Shown here: in pieces, positions 51,872-60,930 of the stretch | How the letters are laid out: every line of letters starts with the position of its first letter | How positions within the stretch are numbered: position 1 is the stretch's first letter | Assembly: GCA_011524525.1 (NCBI GenBank) | Contig: WTKE01000108.1 | Location: 120,550-184,549 of the forward strand | DNA from: Bacillus sp. (in: firmicutes) | GTDB taxonomy: Bacteria; Bacillota; Bacilli; Bacillales; Cytobacillaceae | Direction of reading: 5' to 3' | Length of the DNA stretch: 64,000 bases | The notes under the pieces: generated by a model | Database searches by the model: none | Told to the model about the DNA's origin: nothing | What the model saw: the letters and a program-made list of their open reading frames with translations, nothing else | Program-made: the position numbers and the translations under genes

Positions 51872-53204
51872 TAATAACACCGCTTTCAATTGTTTGACTC
51901 TTTGATGGTTTTGTTTTATAGAAAAGCATCAACACAGAAAATAAAAGTGCACAAACTGCTGGAATTAAAGCAGAAGTAACCAGAATTCCTTCTAAACTTT
52001 GAGCGGTTGGCGCGCTGCCTGCTTGATATCCATAAGCTGCTAGAACAAAACCGGCAAGTCCACCGGAAAGCGATGAACCAAGTTTTTGAATAAAGTTATA
52101 AAGAGAATAATAGACTCCTTCAATATGCAACCCATTCTGTCTGACAGAGTAAGAGATGGCATCAGGTAGCGCTCCCCAAGCAGCAAACATGACCAATCCC
52201 GTTAATGCTCCAGCAAAAATATTAAGAACTAAAACCATTGGAGCCATATTTACAGGGGTGAAATAGATTAACAGGAAGTCAATGACCGATAAAGCACCAA
52301 TTAAAATATAAAAGTTTCTTATTCCGATACGAATAGCAATAGCCGGTAACACGAGAGTTAGAACTAAACCAATAATTCCTCCAAGACCAGAAACGACACT
52401 AAACAAATTCGGATTGCCGACATTGTAAATAAAATAGTAAATGCCAGAAGCTCCTCGAATACCTAGACTTAATTGAGCTAATAAAAAAGAAGCAGCTAAG
52501 ATTAAAAATGGTATATTGGTTCCTACTGTTTTGATAGCTAACTTAAATGGAATCTGTTCTCTTTTTTCATTCTCTATCACTTTCTCAGCTGTCCCTTTAA
52601 AACAGAGAAGAATCAAAATAATAGATAAGACTCCAATAAAGGCTCCCATAAAGAAATAGCCAGTCTTTGGACTTGGAAATAACCCTACGATGGGTACGGC
52701 AATCGTACCTGCAATGGCTGCCGATAAACCTGAAAACAAAACGAGATACTTCGTCAAGTGCGTTCTTTCTTGAACATTGTCCGTCATAACCGTGTTTAAT
52801 GCGGCATGAGGAATACTGACAATACTATACAGGATACTGATTAACAAATATAAAGTGAAAGCGTAAAACACCTTACCTGTTTCAGTAAAATTTGGTGCAT
52901 AAAACAAAAGCGCTGTGGCAATTCCGTACGGGACTGCTCCAAACAGTAGGTAAGGTCTCATCTTCCCCCACTTCGATTTGGTTTTATCCACTAAAAATCC
53001 AAACGGTAGGTCAAAACCCGCATCAATCAGGCGTACGACTAACAAAATAGTCCCTGCAGTTGCTGCTGGGATTTTAAGTACATCCGTATAAAAGTACATA
53101 ATGTACATCGATATAAAAATATAAACAATATCCTTCCCAAATGCACCTGAACCAAAAGCTAATTTTTCTTTTAATGATATACTACCGGCTTCTTTTCCCT
53201 TCAT
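51864..53204 (-). CDS. GPH family sugar:cation symporter
   Basis: A 446-residue 12-TM transporter of the glycoside-pentoside-hexuronide:cation symporter group, with the N-terminal KLAFGSGAFGKDIVYIFISMYIMYFYTDVL, RLIDAGFDLPFGFLVDKTKSKWGKMRPYLLFG and the later DAISYSVRQNGLHIEGVYYSLYNFIQKLGSSLSGG. It resembles YicJ/UidB-type carriers of glycosides. Start ATG 53204 with GGGGG 8 bases upstream. It is divergent from an AraC regulator and coupled to a rhamnosidase gene, so it likely imports a rhamnoside. Confidence 0.9.
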   Translation of the reverse strand: MKGKEAGSISLKEKLAFGSGAFGKDIVYIFISMYIMYFYTDVLKIPAATAGTILLVVRLIDAGFDLPFGFLVDKTKSKWGKMRPYLLFGAVPYGIATALLFYAPNFTETGKVFYAFTLYLLISILYSIVSIPHAALNTVMTDNVQERTHLTKYLVLFSGLSAAIAGTIAVPIVGLFPSPKTGYFFMGAFIGVLSIILILLCFKGTAEKVIENEKREQIPFKLAIKTVGTNIPFLILAASFLLAQLSLGIRGASGIYYFIYNVGNPNLFSVVSGLGGIIGLVLTLVLPAIAIRIGIRNFYILIGALSVIDFLLIYFTPVNMAPMVLVLNIFAGALTGLVMFAAWGALPDAISYSVRQNGLHIEGVYYSLYNFIQKLGSSLSGGLAGFVLAAYGYQAGSAPTAQSLEGILVTSALIPAVCALLFSVLMLFYKTKPSKSQTIESGVING

Positions 53205-53320
53205 CTCCTTAACCCCCTATGATTTTATTTCGCTTACCTTGAACAATATGGCAAATGTTAACCATCAAACGAATCACCTGTCATTTGCTCACTTCTTTTA
53301 AAAAACCTTTGCTTTTATTA

Positions 53321-53334
53321 TGTAAGCGATGTCA
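53321..53334. promoter_or_regulatory. cre-like box in the symporter/AraC intergenic region
   Basis: TGTAAGCGATGTCA matches the CcpA consensus except for one or two positions. It lies between the divergent symporter and AraC genes. Confidence 0.5.
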
Positions 53335-53424
53335 TACTTATCTTATAGAAATTTATCTGAATTTTTAATATCAAATCATATCTTGTTTTATAACAAATCT
53401 TAACTTTACTTGGAGTGGATTGAT

Positions 53425-54456
53425 ATGTTTGTTGCTGAGTTAGAAGAGTATTTAAAAACCTATAATGAAATTGAAACCATTGCTATTCAAACGGGAATGT
53501 CCAATCTTAAAGACATATTGCATTTAATGAATCGTCCACTAGCAGGAAATTCGAAGTATGCCGAAGAGACTGGAGATATTCTATCAGCTGATTTATTTAT
53601 GAAGAATACGGAAAAAATCACCTTCATGAAGCATGCTCGTTTTATCGAGGTGGTTCCTCATAAACATGATTTTCTAGAAGTTAGCTATGCATACAGGGGA
53701 GGTTTTACCCAGGTAATTAATGAACAGGTGGTGAAAATGGAGGAGGGTGACCTAACCATATTGGATACGGATGTGGTTCACACCATCAATAAAGTATCAG
53801 AAGAATCCATCATAATTAATATACTGATTAGGAAGGATTATTTTAATCAAAGTATTTTAGCTCGTTTAACAGAAAATGACCTCATTTCGGAATTCGTGAT
53901 CGATGCTATTTATAAACCGACTATGAATGGACGTTACCTCTACTTTCCCTCACGTGGAAATGAGAAAATCCAGCATTATATCACTACCTCTATGTGTGAA
54001 TTCTTGGACCCTGATGTGGCAACCATTGAAGTGATTAACTGTAACGTGATTCTTCTTTTTACGGAGCTTCTAAGGTTGTCTAAGAAAAGCAATCTGCAAG
54101 CGAATGATGTGACGAAGGGAAAGAGTTCTCTTGTAGAAATTCTTAATTATATGGAGGAACATTATCTAACGATCACCCTTAGTGAGGTTGCTGAACACTT
54201 TCACTTTCACCCTAACTATTTTAGTAGGTTTTTTAAAGAGAATCTGGGTAAGACCTTTAGTGACATGGTTCAAGAACTTCGACTGCGCCAGGCAAAACTC
54301 TTACTTGAAAATACAACCTTCCAAATCAATCATATTGCGGATGAAGTAGGCTACACCAATTTCAATCATTTCTATAAAAAGTTTAAGGAGCATTTTCACG
54401 TTACTCCTGCCGAATACCGAAAACAATTTATCGAACAAGGAGACAAGGAGGCTTGA
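53425..54456 (+). CDS. AraC family regulator with cupin domain, divergent from the symporter
   Basis: A 343-residue protein with a cupin-like sensor half (ARFIEVVPHKHDFLEVSYAYRG, VKMEEGDLTILDTDVVHTI) and an AraC double HTH (ITLSEVAEHFHFHPNYFSRFFKENLGKTF, QINHIADEVGYTNFNHFYKKFKEHFHVTPAEYRK). ATG 53425 follows GGAGTGG. It probably activates the symporter-rhamnosidase operon that starts 220 bp away on the other strand. It is paralogous to the AraC gene at 27985. Confidence 0.9.
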   Translation: MFVAELEEYLKTYNEIETIAIQTGMSNLKDILHLMNRPLAGNSKYAEETGDILSADLFMKNTEKITFMKHARFIEVVPHKHDFLEVSYAYRGGFTQVINEQVVKMEEGDLTILDTDVVHTINKVSEESIIINILIRKDYFNQSILARLTENDLISEFVIDAIYKPTMNGRYLYFPSRGNEKIQHYITTSMCEFLDPDVATIEVINCNVILLFTELLRLSKKSNLQANDVTKGKSSLVEILNYMEEHYLTITLSEVAEHFHFHPNYFSRFFKENLGKTFSDMVQELRLRQAKLLLENTTFQINHIADEVGYTNFNHFYKKFKEHFHVTPAEYRKQFIEQGDKEA

Positions 54457-54490
54457 GTGTTCGTCTCGCGCTTATAAGGACAAAAAAATA

Positions 54491-54517
54491 ACTTACAGAC
54501 GATTAAGGTCTGTAAGT
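54491..54517. terminator. Bidirectional terminator between AraC and the CUT2 operon
   Basis: Perfect 10-bp stem ACTTACAGAC / GTCTGTAAGT, with TTTTTAT on the plus side and TATTTTTTT on the minus side. Confidence 0.88.
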
Positions 54518-54528
54518 CATTTTTATTC

Positions 54529-55572
54529 TTAATACACTTCTTTCCACTCGGCAATATTGCTAGCATCAAATTTGAATGGATCACCAAGCATGATTTGTGT
54601 GCCATCTCCGTCTTCAACGATTTCCTTCTCACCAAGGTCACCCGCTGTGAACTTGTCACCCACTTTTCCAGTAATCGTTTCGTTCACAAGCGCATCGGCA
54701 GCGTATCCTGCTAAGTATCCTACATCAATTGGATTCCACAGATACATCCAATCACAGACACCGCTTTCAATATACTCGGCCATTTCACTAGGTAAACCAA
54801 GACCTGTTAAGTGAACCTTATCTTTTAATCCTTTATCTGTTAGTACTTTTCCAGCTGCCGCAATCCCAACTGTGGTAGGTGCGATGATTCCTTTTAAATC
54901 TGGGTATGATTTTAACAGTGCTTCAGTTTCTGATACACTCTTGTCTCTTAAATCATCACCATAGGCTACTTTTACAAGTTCAATATCTTTATATTTTGGA
55001 TCCTTTAATGTTTCCTTCATTTGCTCAATCCAAGCGTTTTGGTTCGTTGCTTGAGAGGTTGCACTAAGTACGGCAATTTGTCCTTTTCCGCCAATCATTT
55101 CTGAAATGGCTTCAATTTGTACACGTCCAATCGCCACAGGGTCTGCTTGGTTAACGTGAACCATACGGCTTTGCGCATTAACAGCAGAGTCTAGAGAAAG
55201 AACTTTAATGCCTTGGTCCATCGCTTTCTTCAACGCCGGTTGAAGGGCGTCTGGATCATTTCCTACAATCGCAATGCTGTCCACTTTTTGCGAGATCAGC
55301 TCTTCAATCATTTGAATTTGAGCTTCAGCAGTTGGCTGGTCTGGAGCTTTTAAAATCGCTTCATGTCCAAGCGCTTCAATGGCTTGCTTAAACCCATCCA
55401 TTTGTTTTTCCCCATAAGGGTTACCGGTGTTTTTAAAGACGATGGCAAAACGCTTCTTCCCATCCTTACTACCAGAATCGCCAGATCCCTCGTTTGAGGA
55501 TGTTTGCGAACAGGCCGCAAGCATTGAGAATACTAGAAAAATCGACAAAAATCCTAGGAACAGCTTTTTCAT
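54529..55572 (-). CDS. CUT2 sugar-binding lipoprotein (RhaS/LsrB-like)
   Basis: A 347-residue lipoprotein (lipobox LAAC-S) of the RbsB-like periplasmic-binding type. Ligand-site stretches include KRFAIVFKNTGNPYGEKQMDGFKQAIE, VDSIAIVGNDPDALQPALKKA, LSLDSAVNAQSRMVHVNQADPVAIGR and TGLGLPSEMAEYIESG. The last two are typical of the RhaS/AI-2-binding branch. It closes the operon rhaT-like, two permeases, binding protein. Rhamnose is the likely ligand from context; AI-2 or another pentose-like sugar cannot be excluded. Confidence 0.82.
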   Translation of the reverse strand: MKKLFLGFLSIFLVFSMLAACSQTSSNEGSGDSGSKDGKKRFAIVFKNTGNPYGEKQMDGFKQAIEALGHEAILKAPDQPTAEAQIQMIEELISQKVDSIAIVGNDPDALQPALKKAMDQGIKVLSLDSAVNAQSRMVHVNQADPVAIGRVQIEAISEMIGGKGQIAVLSATSQATNQNAWIEQMKETLKDPKYKDIELVKVAYGDDLRDKSVSETEALLKSYPDLKGIIAPTTVGIAAAGKVLTDKGLKDKVHLTGLGLPSEMAEYIESGVCDWMYLWNPIDVGYLAGYAADALVNETITGKVGDKFTAGDLGEKEIVEDGDGTQIMLGDPFKFDASNIAEWKEVY

Positions 55573-55634
55573 TTTGTTCTCCCCTTTTTTGTATTGATTT
55601 ATTTATCTACAAACAGTCTTTGACTGCATTGTAC

Positions 55635-56645
55635 TTATCCAGCGATCTGTTGGTCTTGACTCTTCGGTGGCTTTCCTTTTGCCTTCGCTTTTGGTTTCAG
55701 ATTAGGAACCATGACTGCTACAATGAGCAACAGTCCAATGATGATCATTAGAACTTGTGCGGGCATATTGATCAGTCCCAGTCCATATCGTAAAAATCCG
55801 ATGAGGAAAACAGCGATAATGGCACCAATCATTTTTCCTTTTCCACCAGCTGTACTAATCCCACCTAACACCACCATCGCGATCACATCTAACTCGTATC
55901 CGAGCGCCACATTTGGTCTTGTACTGCCCATTCTTGATGTTAAAAAGAGAGCCGTAATAGCAGCCATCACCCCAGCAAGTGTAAAAACAATTATTTTGAT
56001 TTTATCCACTTGAACACCAGAGAAACGACTGGCTGTTGGATTATTTCCAATGGCGTAAATCCGTCTCCCAAAGGTCGTTTTGTGCAGCAATAACCCAAAT
56101 AGCACCGCCATCACGACAAAGGCAATCAAGATAAACGGAACACCACCGATATATCCCCATCCTAAGAATCCAAACCATTCGGGGAAGGAACCGGCTGATT
56201 GATCTTCTAAAATGATATAAGCAATCCCACGGTAGATAATCATCGTTGAAAGAGTAACAATAACGGCTGAAAGTTCCTTAAACCTTACAATCAGTAGTCC
56301 GTTAATCAAACCACAAATCGCTCCCACCGCTAGGCAAATCACAACCGCTAACTCCATTGGAACACCTATGGTATACAAATGAGCCATGACGACAGAAGCC
56401 AAAGCTACTGTAGATGAAACAGAAATATCAATATCTCGCAAAATCATAATCATCACCATCGGAAAGACCATAAATGCCTTATCAAGGAACGTCATGGTCG
56501 CATCCCGTAAACCAACACTATCTAAATAGAAGGGTGATAGATTCGTATTAATGACATTAACAACTAGAAACAATAGTATGAGCATCCATTCCCACTGAAG
56601 GAAGAAGCCCTTCCAAGAAAATGGTTTTTTGTTTACCTGATCCAT
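55635..56645 (-). CDS. CUT2 sugar ABC permease (RhaQ/LsrD-like)
   Basis: A 336-residue permease with 8-10 TM segments of the BPD_transp_2 family. Family marks are IDISVSSTVALASVVMAHL, IYRGIAYIILEDQSAGSFP, GRRIYAIGNNPTASRFSGV and VVLGGISTAGGKGKMIGA. It is separated from the paired permease by 2 bp. A lysine-rich C-terminus (KPKAKAKGKPPKS) is slightly unusual. It forms the channel with the 335-residue permease. Confidence 0.86.
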   Translation of the reverse strand: MDQVNKKPFSWKGFFLQWEWMLILLFLVVNVINTNLSPFYLDSVGLRDATMTFLDKAFMVFPMVMIMILRDIDISVSSTVALASVVMAHLYTIGVPMELAVVICLAVGAICGLINGLLIVRFKELSAVIVTLSTMIIYRGIAYIILEDQSAGSFPEWFGFLGWGYIGGVPFILIAFVVMAVLFGLLLHKTTFGRRIYAIGNNPTASRFSGVQVDKIKIIVFTLAGVMAAITALFLTSRMGSTRPNVALGYELDVIAMVVLGGISTAGGKGKMIGAIIAVFLIGFLRYGLGLINMPAQVLMIIIGLLLIVAVMVPNLKPKAKAKGKPPKSQDQQIAG

Positions 56646-56647
56646 CT

Positions 56648-57655
56648 TTAAATTCTCCTCCTCATGAGAGCATTCATATCTACTCCTCGTTTCACAAGGG
56701 CATTTAATACAACAGCAATAAGGATAATGGAACCTTGAATTCCTGTCTGCCAGAAAGGAGAAACATTGATTAATGGAAGAGCATTATTCATAATCCCAAT
56801 TAATACAGATCCTAGAATAATTCCTGATATTTTTCCCGATCCTCCAGCAATATTTACTCCCCCAAGTACACATGCAGCAATCACCGTTAACTCATAACCT
56901 GATGCTGTATCTCCTTGAGCAGAAGCGAATTTCGATACCCATAACACCCCAGCTAAACCAGAGAGACCTCCCATGATCGTGTAAACAAGCCATATAATTT
57001 TATCGTGGTTAATTCCGCTTATTTTTGCTGAATCAGGGTTGCTTCCAACCGCATAAATTTGTCTACCCGTTTTTGTATGATTAATAAAATAGTAGAATGC
57101 TACATAAATGAGTATAGCTATTAAAATAAGATTATTAATTCCTAAAAAAGAACCGGTTGCTATGCCTTTAAAGCTATCTGGCATTTGATGTGCACTCACC
57201 CACTGTCCACCGCTCACCATAAAGGTAAGACCTCGGAAGATATACATCATCCCCAGTGTCGCGATAATGGGAAGGACGCCTCCCTTTGCAATAATCGCTC
57301 CTAAGATGACCCCACTAACCAACCCAACAAAAGTTCCTAATAAAATGGCCAAGAGTGGGCTCAGATTAGGAAAAGCTCCAACCGTTAAGGCAGCAATCAT
57401 TCCTGATAAAGCAAGAGTTGCCCCGATCGATAGATCAATTCCTCTTGTAATAATTACGAGCATCATACCAACAGCAAGAATACTTAGGATGGCCGTATTC
57501 GTAATCATGTCATTGATGTTTTCCAATGTTAAAAAGCTTGAATTTCTCCATTGAATAACGACCGATAGGATGATAATAAAACCGAGTAATCCGACCTCAC
57601 GGAACTTGGCGATATTTTCTATGAACGTTCCTTTTTGTCCATTATTTGCAGCCAT
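56648..57655 (-). CDS. CUT2 sugar ABC permease (RhaP/LsrC-like)
   Basis: A 335-residue permease of the same family as its neighbour: RGIDLSIGATLALSGMIAAL, MYIFRGLTFMVSGGQWV, GRQIYAVGSNPDSAKISGI and CVLGGVNIAGGSGKISGIILGS. It follows the ATPase gene by 12 bp and precedes the second permease by 2 bp, so all are co-transcribed. Confidence 0.86.
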   Translation of the reverse strand: MAANNGQKGTFIENIAKFREVGLLGFIIILSVVIQWRNSSFLTLENINDMITNTAILSILAVGMMLVIITRGIDLSIGATLALSGMIAALTVGAFPNLSPLLAILLGTFVGLVSGVILGAIIAKGGVLPIIATLGMMYIFRGLTFMVSGGQWVSAHQMPDSFKGIATGSFLGINNLILIAILIYVAFYYFINHTKTGRQIYAVGSNPDSAKISGINHDKIIWLVYTIMGGLSGLAGVLWVSKFASAQGDTASGYELTVIAACVLGGVNIAGGSGKISGIILGSVLIGIMNNALPLINVSPFWQTGIQGSIILIAVVLNALVKRGVDMNALMRRRI

Positions 57656-57667
57656 ACTTCTCCCCCC

Positions 57668-59200
57668 TTATAAGCCAGATGCCTCAAGCGATTGACCGTC
57701 TGTCGAGTCCTTACTCGCCATCGCTGCTTCAAGAATCGCTTCCTGTGTCGCCTGCTTTGCTTGAATTTCTGCCGTAATTCTTCCCTCTCTCATCACGAGA
57801 ATTCGGTCACTCATACTGATCACTTCTGGCATCTCCGAGGAAACCATAATGACGCCGTATCCTTGAGCAGCCAGATTGCTGATAATTTCATAGATAGCAG
57901 ACTTGGCTCCAACATCGACCCCCTTCGTAGGCTCATCAAGGATAATAATGTCCAAACCGGTCATCAAAAGCTTTGCCACAGCCACCTTTTGCTGATTTCC
58001 TCCTGAAAGAGAGCTCACCAAGTTGGCCACATTCGGTGTTTTCACATTCACTTTTTTGGATAGATGATTCGCATACTCGTCTTCCTTCTTCCGATTCATC
58101 CATCCTTTTTTTGATATTAGAGGCAAGGAAGATAAGGTAATATTTTTATCAATCCCCCATGATAAAATGAGGCCCTGCTGTTGCCGATCCTCAGGCAAGT
58201 ATCCGATTCCTTGGTTCATCGCCTGAAGCGGTGTTTGAATGGTGGTTTCTACCCCTTTGACAAAAATCTTTCCTTTGTCTGCAGGTTCCACACCGAAGAT
58301 GGCTTGACATACCTCACTTCGTCCCGCTCCTACTAGTCCGGTTATTCCAAGTATTTCTCCCTTACGAAGCGAAAAGGAGACATCTGCAAAAAATCCTGTT
58401 TTCCCTAGTCCCTCTACTCTTAGTACTTCGGTTCCAATTGTAGCCTCCACTTTTGGAAACAGCTGCTTAATTTCTCTTCCGACCATCGCGACAATTAAAT
58501 CTTCATTGGAAATATCATGAACACCCCAGGAGCCGATATATTTGGAGTCTCTAAAAACGGTTACCTTGCTGGCCAAACGGTACATATCTTCAAACCGATG
58601 CGATATGAAAATGATCGATGTGCCACTATCTCGTAACTTCTCCGTTATTCGATAAAGATCTTCACTTTCGTTTCGGCTCAAGGCTGCCGTTGGTTCATCC
58701 ATAATGATGATCTTTGCATTTGTGGAAAGAGCTTTTGCAATTTCAACCATCTGCTGCTGCGCAACACTGAGCGTTCCCATAATGGTTTTTGCATCAAAGC
58801 TTGCACCTAATTCCTTTAACAATCGGTTGGCTTCTTCATGCATTTCTTTCCACCTGATTCTTCTTGTTCCTTTTTGTATTTTTTCGTGACCCATAAAAAT
58901 ATTCTCCGTCACACTTAAGTCAGGGTAGCAGGTCACATGCTGATAGATGGCAGCGATTCCAACCTTTTGCGCTTCTGTTGGGTTTTTAAAATTGACCGCT
59001 TTTCCATTAAGGAACATCTGCCCTTCATCTGGCTGATGCACACCTGTAATGACCTTGATAAAAGTCGATTTTCCCGCTCCATTTTCCCCCATTAATGCAT
59101 GAATCTCTCCCGGTCCTAACTGAAATTGAACATTATCAAGAGCTTTTACACCTGGAAAGGTCTTCGTAATCCCTCTAAGTTCAAGCACAAAATCAGACAT
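57668..59200 (-). CDS. CUT2 sugar ABC ATPase with two nucleotide domains (RhaT/RbsA-like)
   Basis: A 510-residue fused ATPase. Domain 1 has Walker A GENGAGKST, a signature-region LSVAQQQMVEIAKAL and Walker B IIIMDEPTAALS. Domain 2 has the degenerate Walker A GLVGAGRSE usual for this subfamily, signature LSGGNQQKVAVAKLL and Walker B IIILDEPTKGVD. ATG 59200 has AGGAG 8 bases upstream, better than the track GTG. It is the first gene of the transport operon, downstream of the YesM/YesN 2 genes and their terminator, with a cre box and a direct repeat in its promoter. Confidence 0.9.
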   Translation of the reverse strand: MSDFVLELRGITKTFPGVKALDNVQFQLGPGEIHALMGENGAGKSTFIKVITGVHQPDEGQMFLNGKAVNFKNPTEAQKVGIAAIYQHVTCYPDLSVTENIFMGHEKIQKGTRRIRWKEMHEEANRLLKELGASFDAKTIMGTLSVAQQQMVEIAKALSTNAKIIIMDEPTAALSRNESEDLYRITEKLRDSGTSIIFISHRFEDMYRLASKVTVFRDSKYIGSWGVHDISNEDLIVAMVGREIKQLFPKVEATIGTEVLRVEGLGKTGFFADVSFSLRKGEILGITGLVGAGRSEVCQAIFGVEPADKGKIFVKGVETTIQTPLQAMNQGIGYLPEDRQQQGLILSWGIDKNITLSSLPLISKKGWMNRKKEDEYANHLSKKVNVKTPNVANLVSSLSGGNQQKVAVAKLLMTGLDIIILDEPTKGVDVGAKSAIYEIISNLAAQGYGVIMVSSEMPEVISMSDRILVMREGRITAEIQAKQATQEAILEAAMASKDSTDGQSLEASGL

Positions 59201-59234
59201 ATCTTTCACTCCTAACCCCTTTTCGTTCGTCTAT

Positions 59235-59248
59235 TGTATACGCTTACA
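59235..59248. promoter_or_regulatory. cre box at the CUT2 promoter
   Basis: TGTATACGCTTACA fits the CcpA consensus and overlaps a TACAAT -10 box on the minus strand (59233-59238), so CcpA would block transcription of the importer when preferred sugars are present. Confidence 0.75.
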
Positions 59249-59286
59249 TATAGCTTACTTGTTCCCCTCCTATGCGAAAAGGAGAG

Positions 59287-59316
59287 AATCTTCGGGTAGG
59301 GGGGATATTCTTCGGG
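59287..59316 (-). promoter_or_regulatory. Direct repeat upstream of the CUT2 promoter, possible YesN site
   Basis: AATCTTCGGG (59287-59296) and ATTCTTCGGG (59307-59316) are direct repeats exactly 20 bp apart, about 60-90 bp upstream of the expected start point. The promoter has no good -35 box, so it needs an activator. Spacing of two helical turns suits an AraC-type output domain such as that of the adjacent YesN-like regulator. Confidence 0.5.
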
Positions 59317-59336
59317 AGTTTTTGTAAAAATGAAAA

Positions 59337-59356
59337 AACCTCCCGTTAAGGAGGTT
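59337..59356 (-). terminator. Terminator of the three-component sensor operon
   Basis: AACCTCC / GGAGGTT stem with TTTTTT on the minus strand, starting at the regulator's stop codon. Confidence 0.85.
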
Positions 59357-60930
59357 TAATGTGACTCTAATTTTATTTTTTCTTTAAATTTTGATGGCAC
59401 TTCCCCGTAATACTTTTTAAATAACTTACTAAAATATTTCGTATCAGCGTACCCCACTTGCTCTGCAATATCATAGATTTTTAGATCTGTTGTTACTAGG
59501 AGCTCCTTCGCTTTTTTTATCCTCGTTTTGGTTACATAATCCAGAATGGTCTCTCCGGTCTGACTTTTAAAATACTCACAAAAATACGTGGGATTCATCG
59601 GGATCTCACGAGCGATTTTTTCAATGGTGATATTTACACCCAAATGCAATTTGATCCACTTCTTCGCGATATGAACCGGATCAATCTCATTTTTCTGGAT
59701 ACGATTTTTCCTTACTTGGAAGATTCTCGTCATCCATCTAGACAGTTCATCTCGTAAACTTGAAAAGCTTGTTGCCTTTCTAGTGAATTGGATTGCTTCT
59801 TGGATAAGGCTCACATCTCCTTTGTTACTAGAATCCTTTAAGAGTACGTTGACCAGTTGAACGGAAAGAGATTGTATATATTTCTCTATATCTTGAGGAG
59901 TCGAAAGACTTTTGAGCTCAAGTAAGTACTGCTGTAATAAGTCAAAGGCCTCCTCTTCCCTATCTCCCTCCAAGGAATGAACCAATTTACTGATGACTAA
60001 ATCCAAGCCCTTGATTTCTTTACCTTTCACAGCTGTTAATTGCTGAAGTTGAGAAAACGTAAAGACTTTATTTCCACCATATAATAACCGGAGTTGCATC
60101 AGTGTTTGTAAATCGGTTTTCATAGAAGAGATGAGGGAAACCTCCTGACATTCATCACTTACGGCCAACGTGTGCGTGGAGGATAGCGATTGTTTCAACT
60201 GAATTTGTAGTTCTCTTGCGACATCCTTCTCCCCTACATCACCCTCCGTAAGAATCCAATACGTTGACTCTTCTCCTTTCCAAAACCAATACCTACACTT
60301 CTTTTTTAATACCATGTGAATCGAATTCTCAACTTCATTCTTCCAGTTCTCTATGGATCCATTTTCAAGCGATTGGTCCAAGGCTAGATAATAGAGTTTG
60401 TAAGCTCCATACGTAAATTTCTTCGTCCACTCGAGCTCCGATAAATCGATTTCCCTTTCTTTGGTTAGCTCACTTAGTTGCTGGCTTTGCTTTAGAAAGA
60501 TGAGTTCCGCATCGATTTCTTCGTTTTTCTCTTCATCAAGCCATTTTTGTTTAATTTTTGCTTTAACCTTCCCTAACTGCTCTTTGAAATCTTCCCTAAC
60601 GATCGGTTTAACCAAATAGTCAATGGCTCCGGCACGGATCGCTGTTTGTAAGTATTTAAAATCATTGAATCCACTGATAACAACTGCTTCAAAGGAAGCT
60701 CGTTTTCTTAATGTCTCGATTAAATCCAGTCCATCCATTCCTGGCATCTTAATATCTGTAATTAATAAATCAAAGGCAAACGCTTCTTTTTCATAGGTGT
60801 TCAGCAACTCTAGCGCACTTGAAAAGCTTCCAACCACGTGAAAATCATCTTCATTGCTTTGAACTAATCGTTCGATTCCCCTGCGAATTCGATTTTCATC
60901 ATCCACGACAAGTGTTAGTATCTTTCTAAT
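59356..60930 (-). CDS. YesN-type response regulator (AraC output), system 2
   Basis: A 524-residue regulator: receiver (VVDDENRIRRGIERLV, phospho-acceptor in LLITDIKMPGMDGL, VKPI lysine) and a C-terminal AraC double HTH (ITIEKIAREIPMNPTYFCEYFKSQTGETILDYV, IYDIAEQVGYADTKYFSKLFKKYYGEVPSKFK). The track ATG at 60948 has no ribosome site and would add RGRGQ. The family start is normally two or three residues before this motif, at an ATT (60930) that follows GGGGGAGAGGG, so an ATT start is suspected. It overlaps the kinase gene end and likely activates the CUT2 operon. Confidence 0.85.
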   Translation of the reverse strand: MRKILTLVVDDENRIRRGIERLVQSNEDDFHVVGSFSSALELLNTYEKEAFAFDLLITDIKMPGMDGLDLIETLRKRASFEAVVISGFNDFKYLQTAIRAGAIDYLVKPIVREDFKEQLGKVKAKIKQKWLDEEKNEEIDAELIFLKQSQQLSELTKEREIDLSELEWTKKFTYGAYKLYYLALDQSLENGSIENWKNEVENSIHMVLKKKCRYWFWKGEESTYWILTEGDVGEKDVARELQIQLKQSLSSTHTLAVSDECQEVSLISSMKTDLQTLMQLRLLYGGNKVFTFSQLQQLTAVKGKEIKGLDLVISKLVHSLEGDREEEAFDLLQQYLLELKSLSTPQDIEKYIQSLSVQLVNVLLKDSSNKGDVSLIQEAIQFTRKATSFSSLRDELSRWMTRIFQVRKNRIQKNEIDPVHIAKKWIKLHLGVNITIEKIAREIPMNPTYFCEYFKSQTGETILDYVTKTRIKKAKELLVTTDLKIYDIAEQVGYADTKYFSKLFKKYYGEVPSKFKEKIKLESH

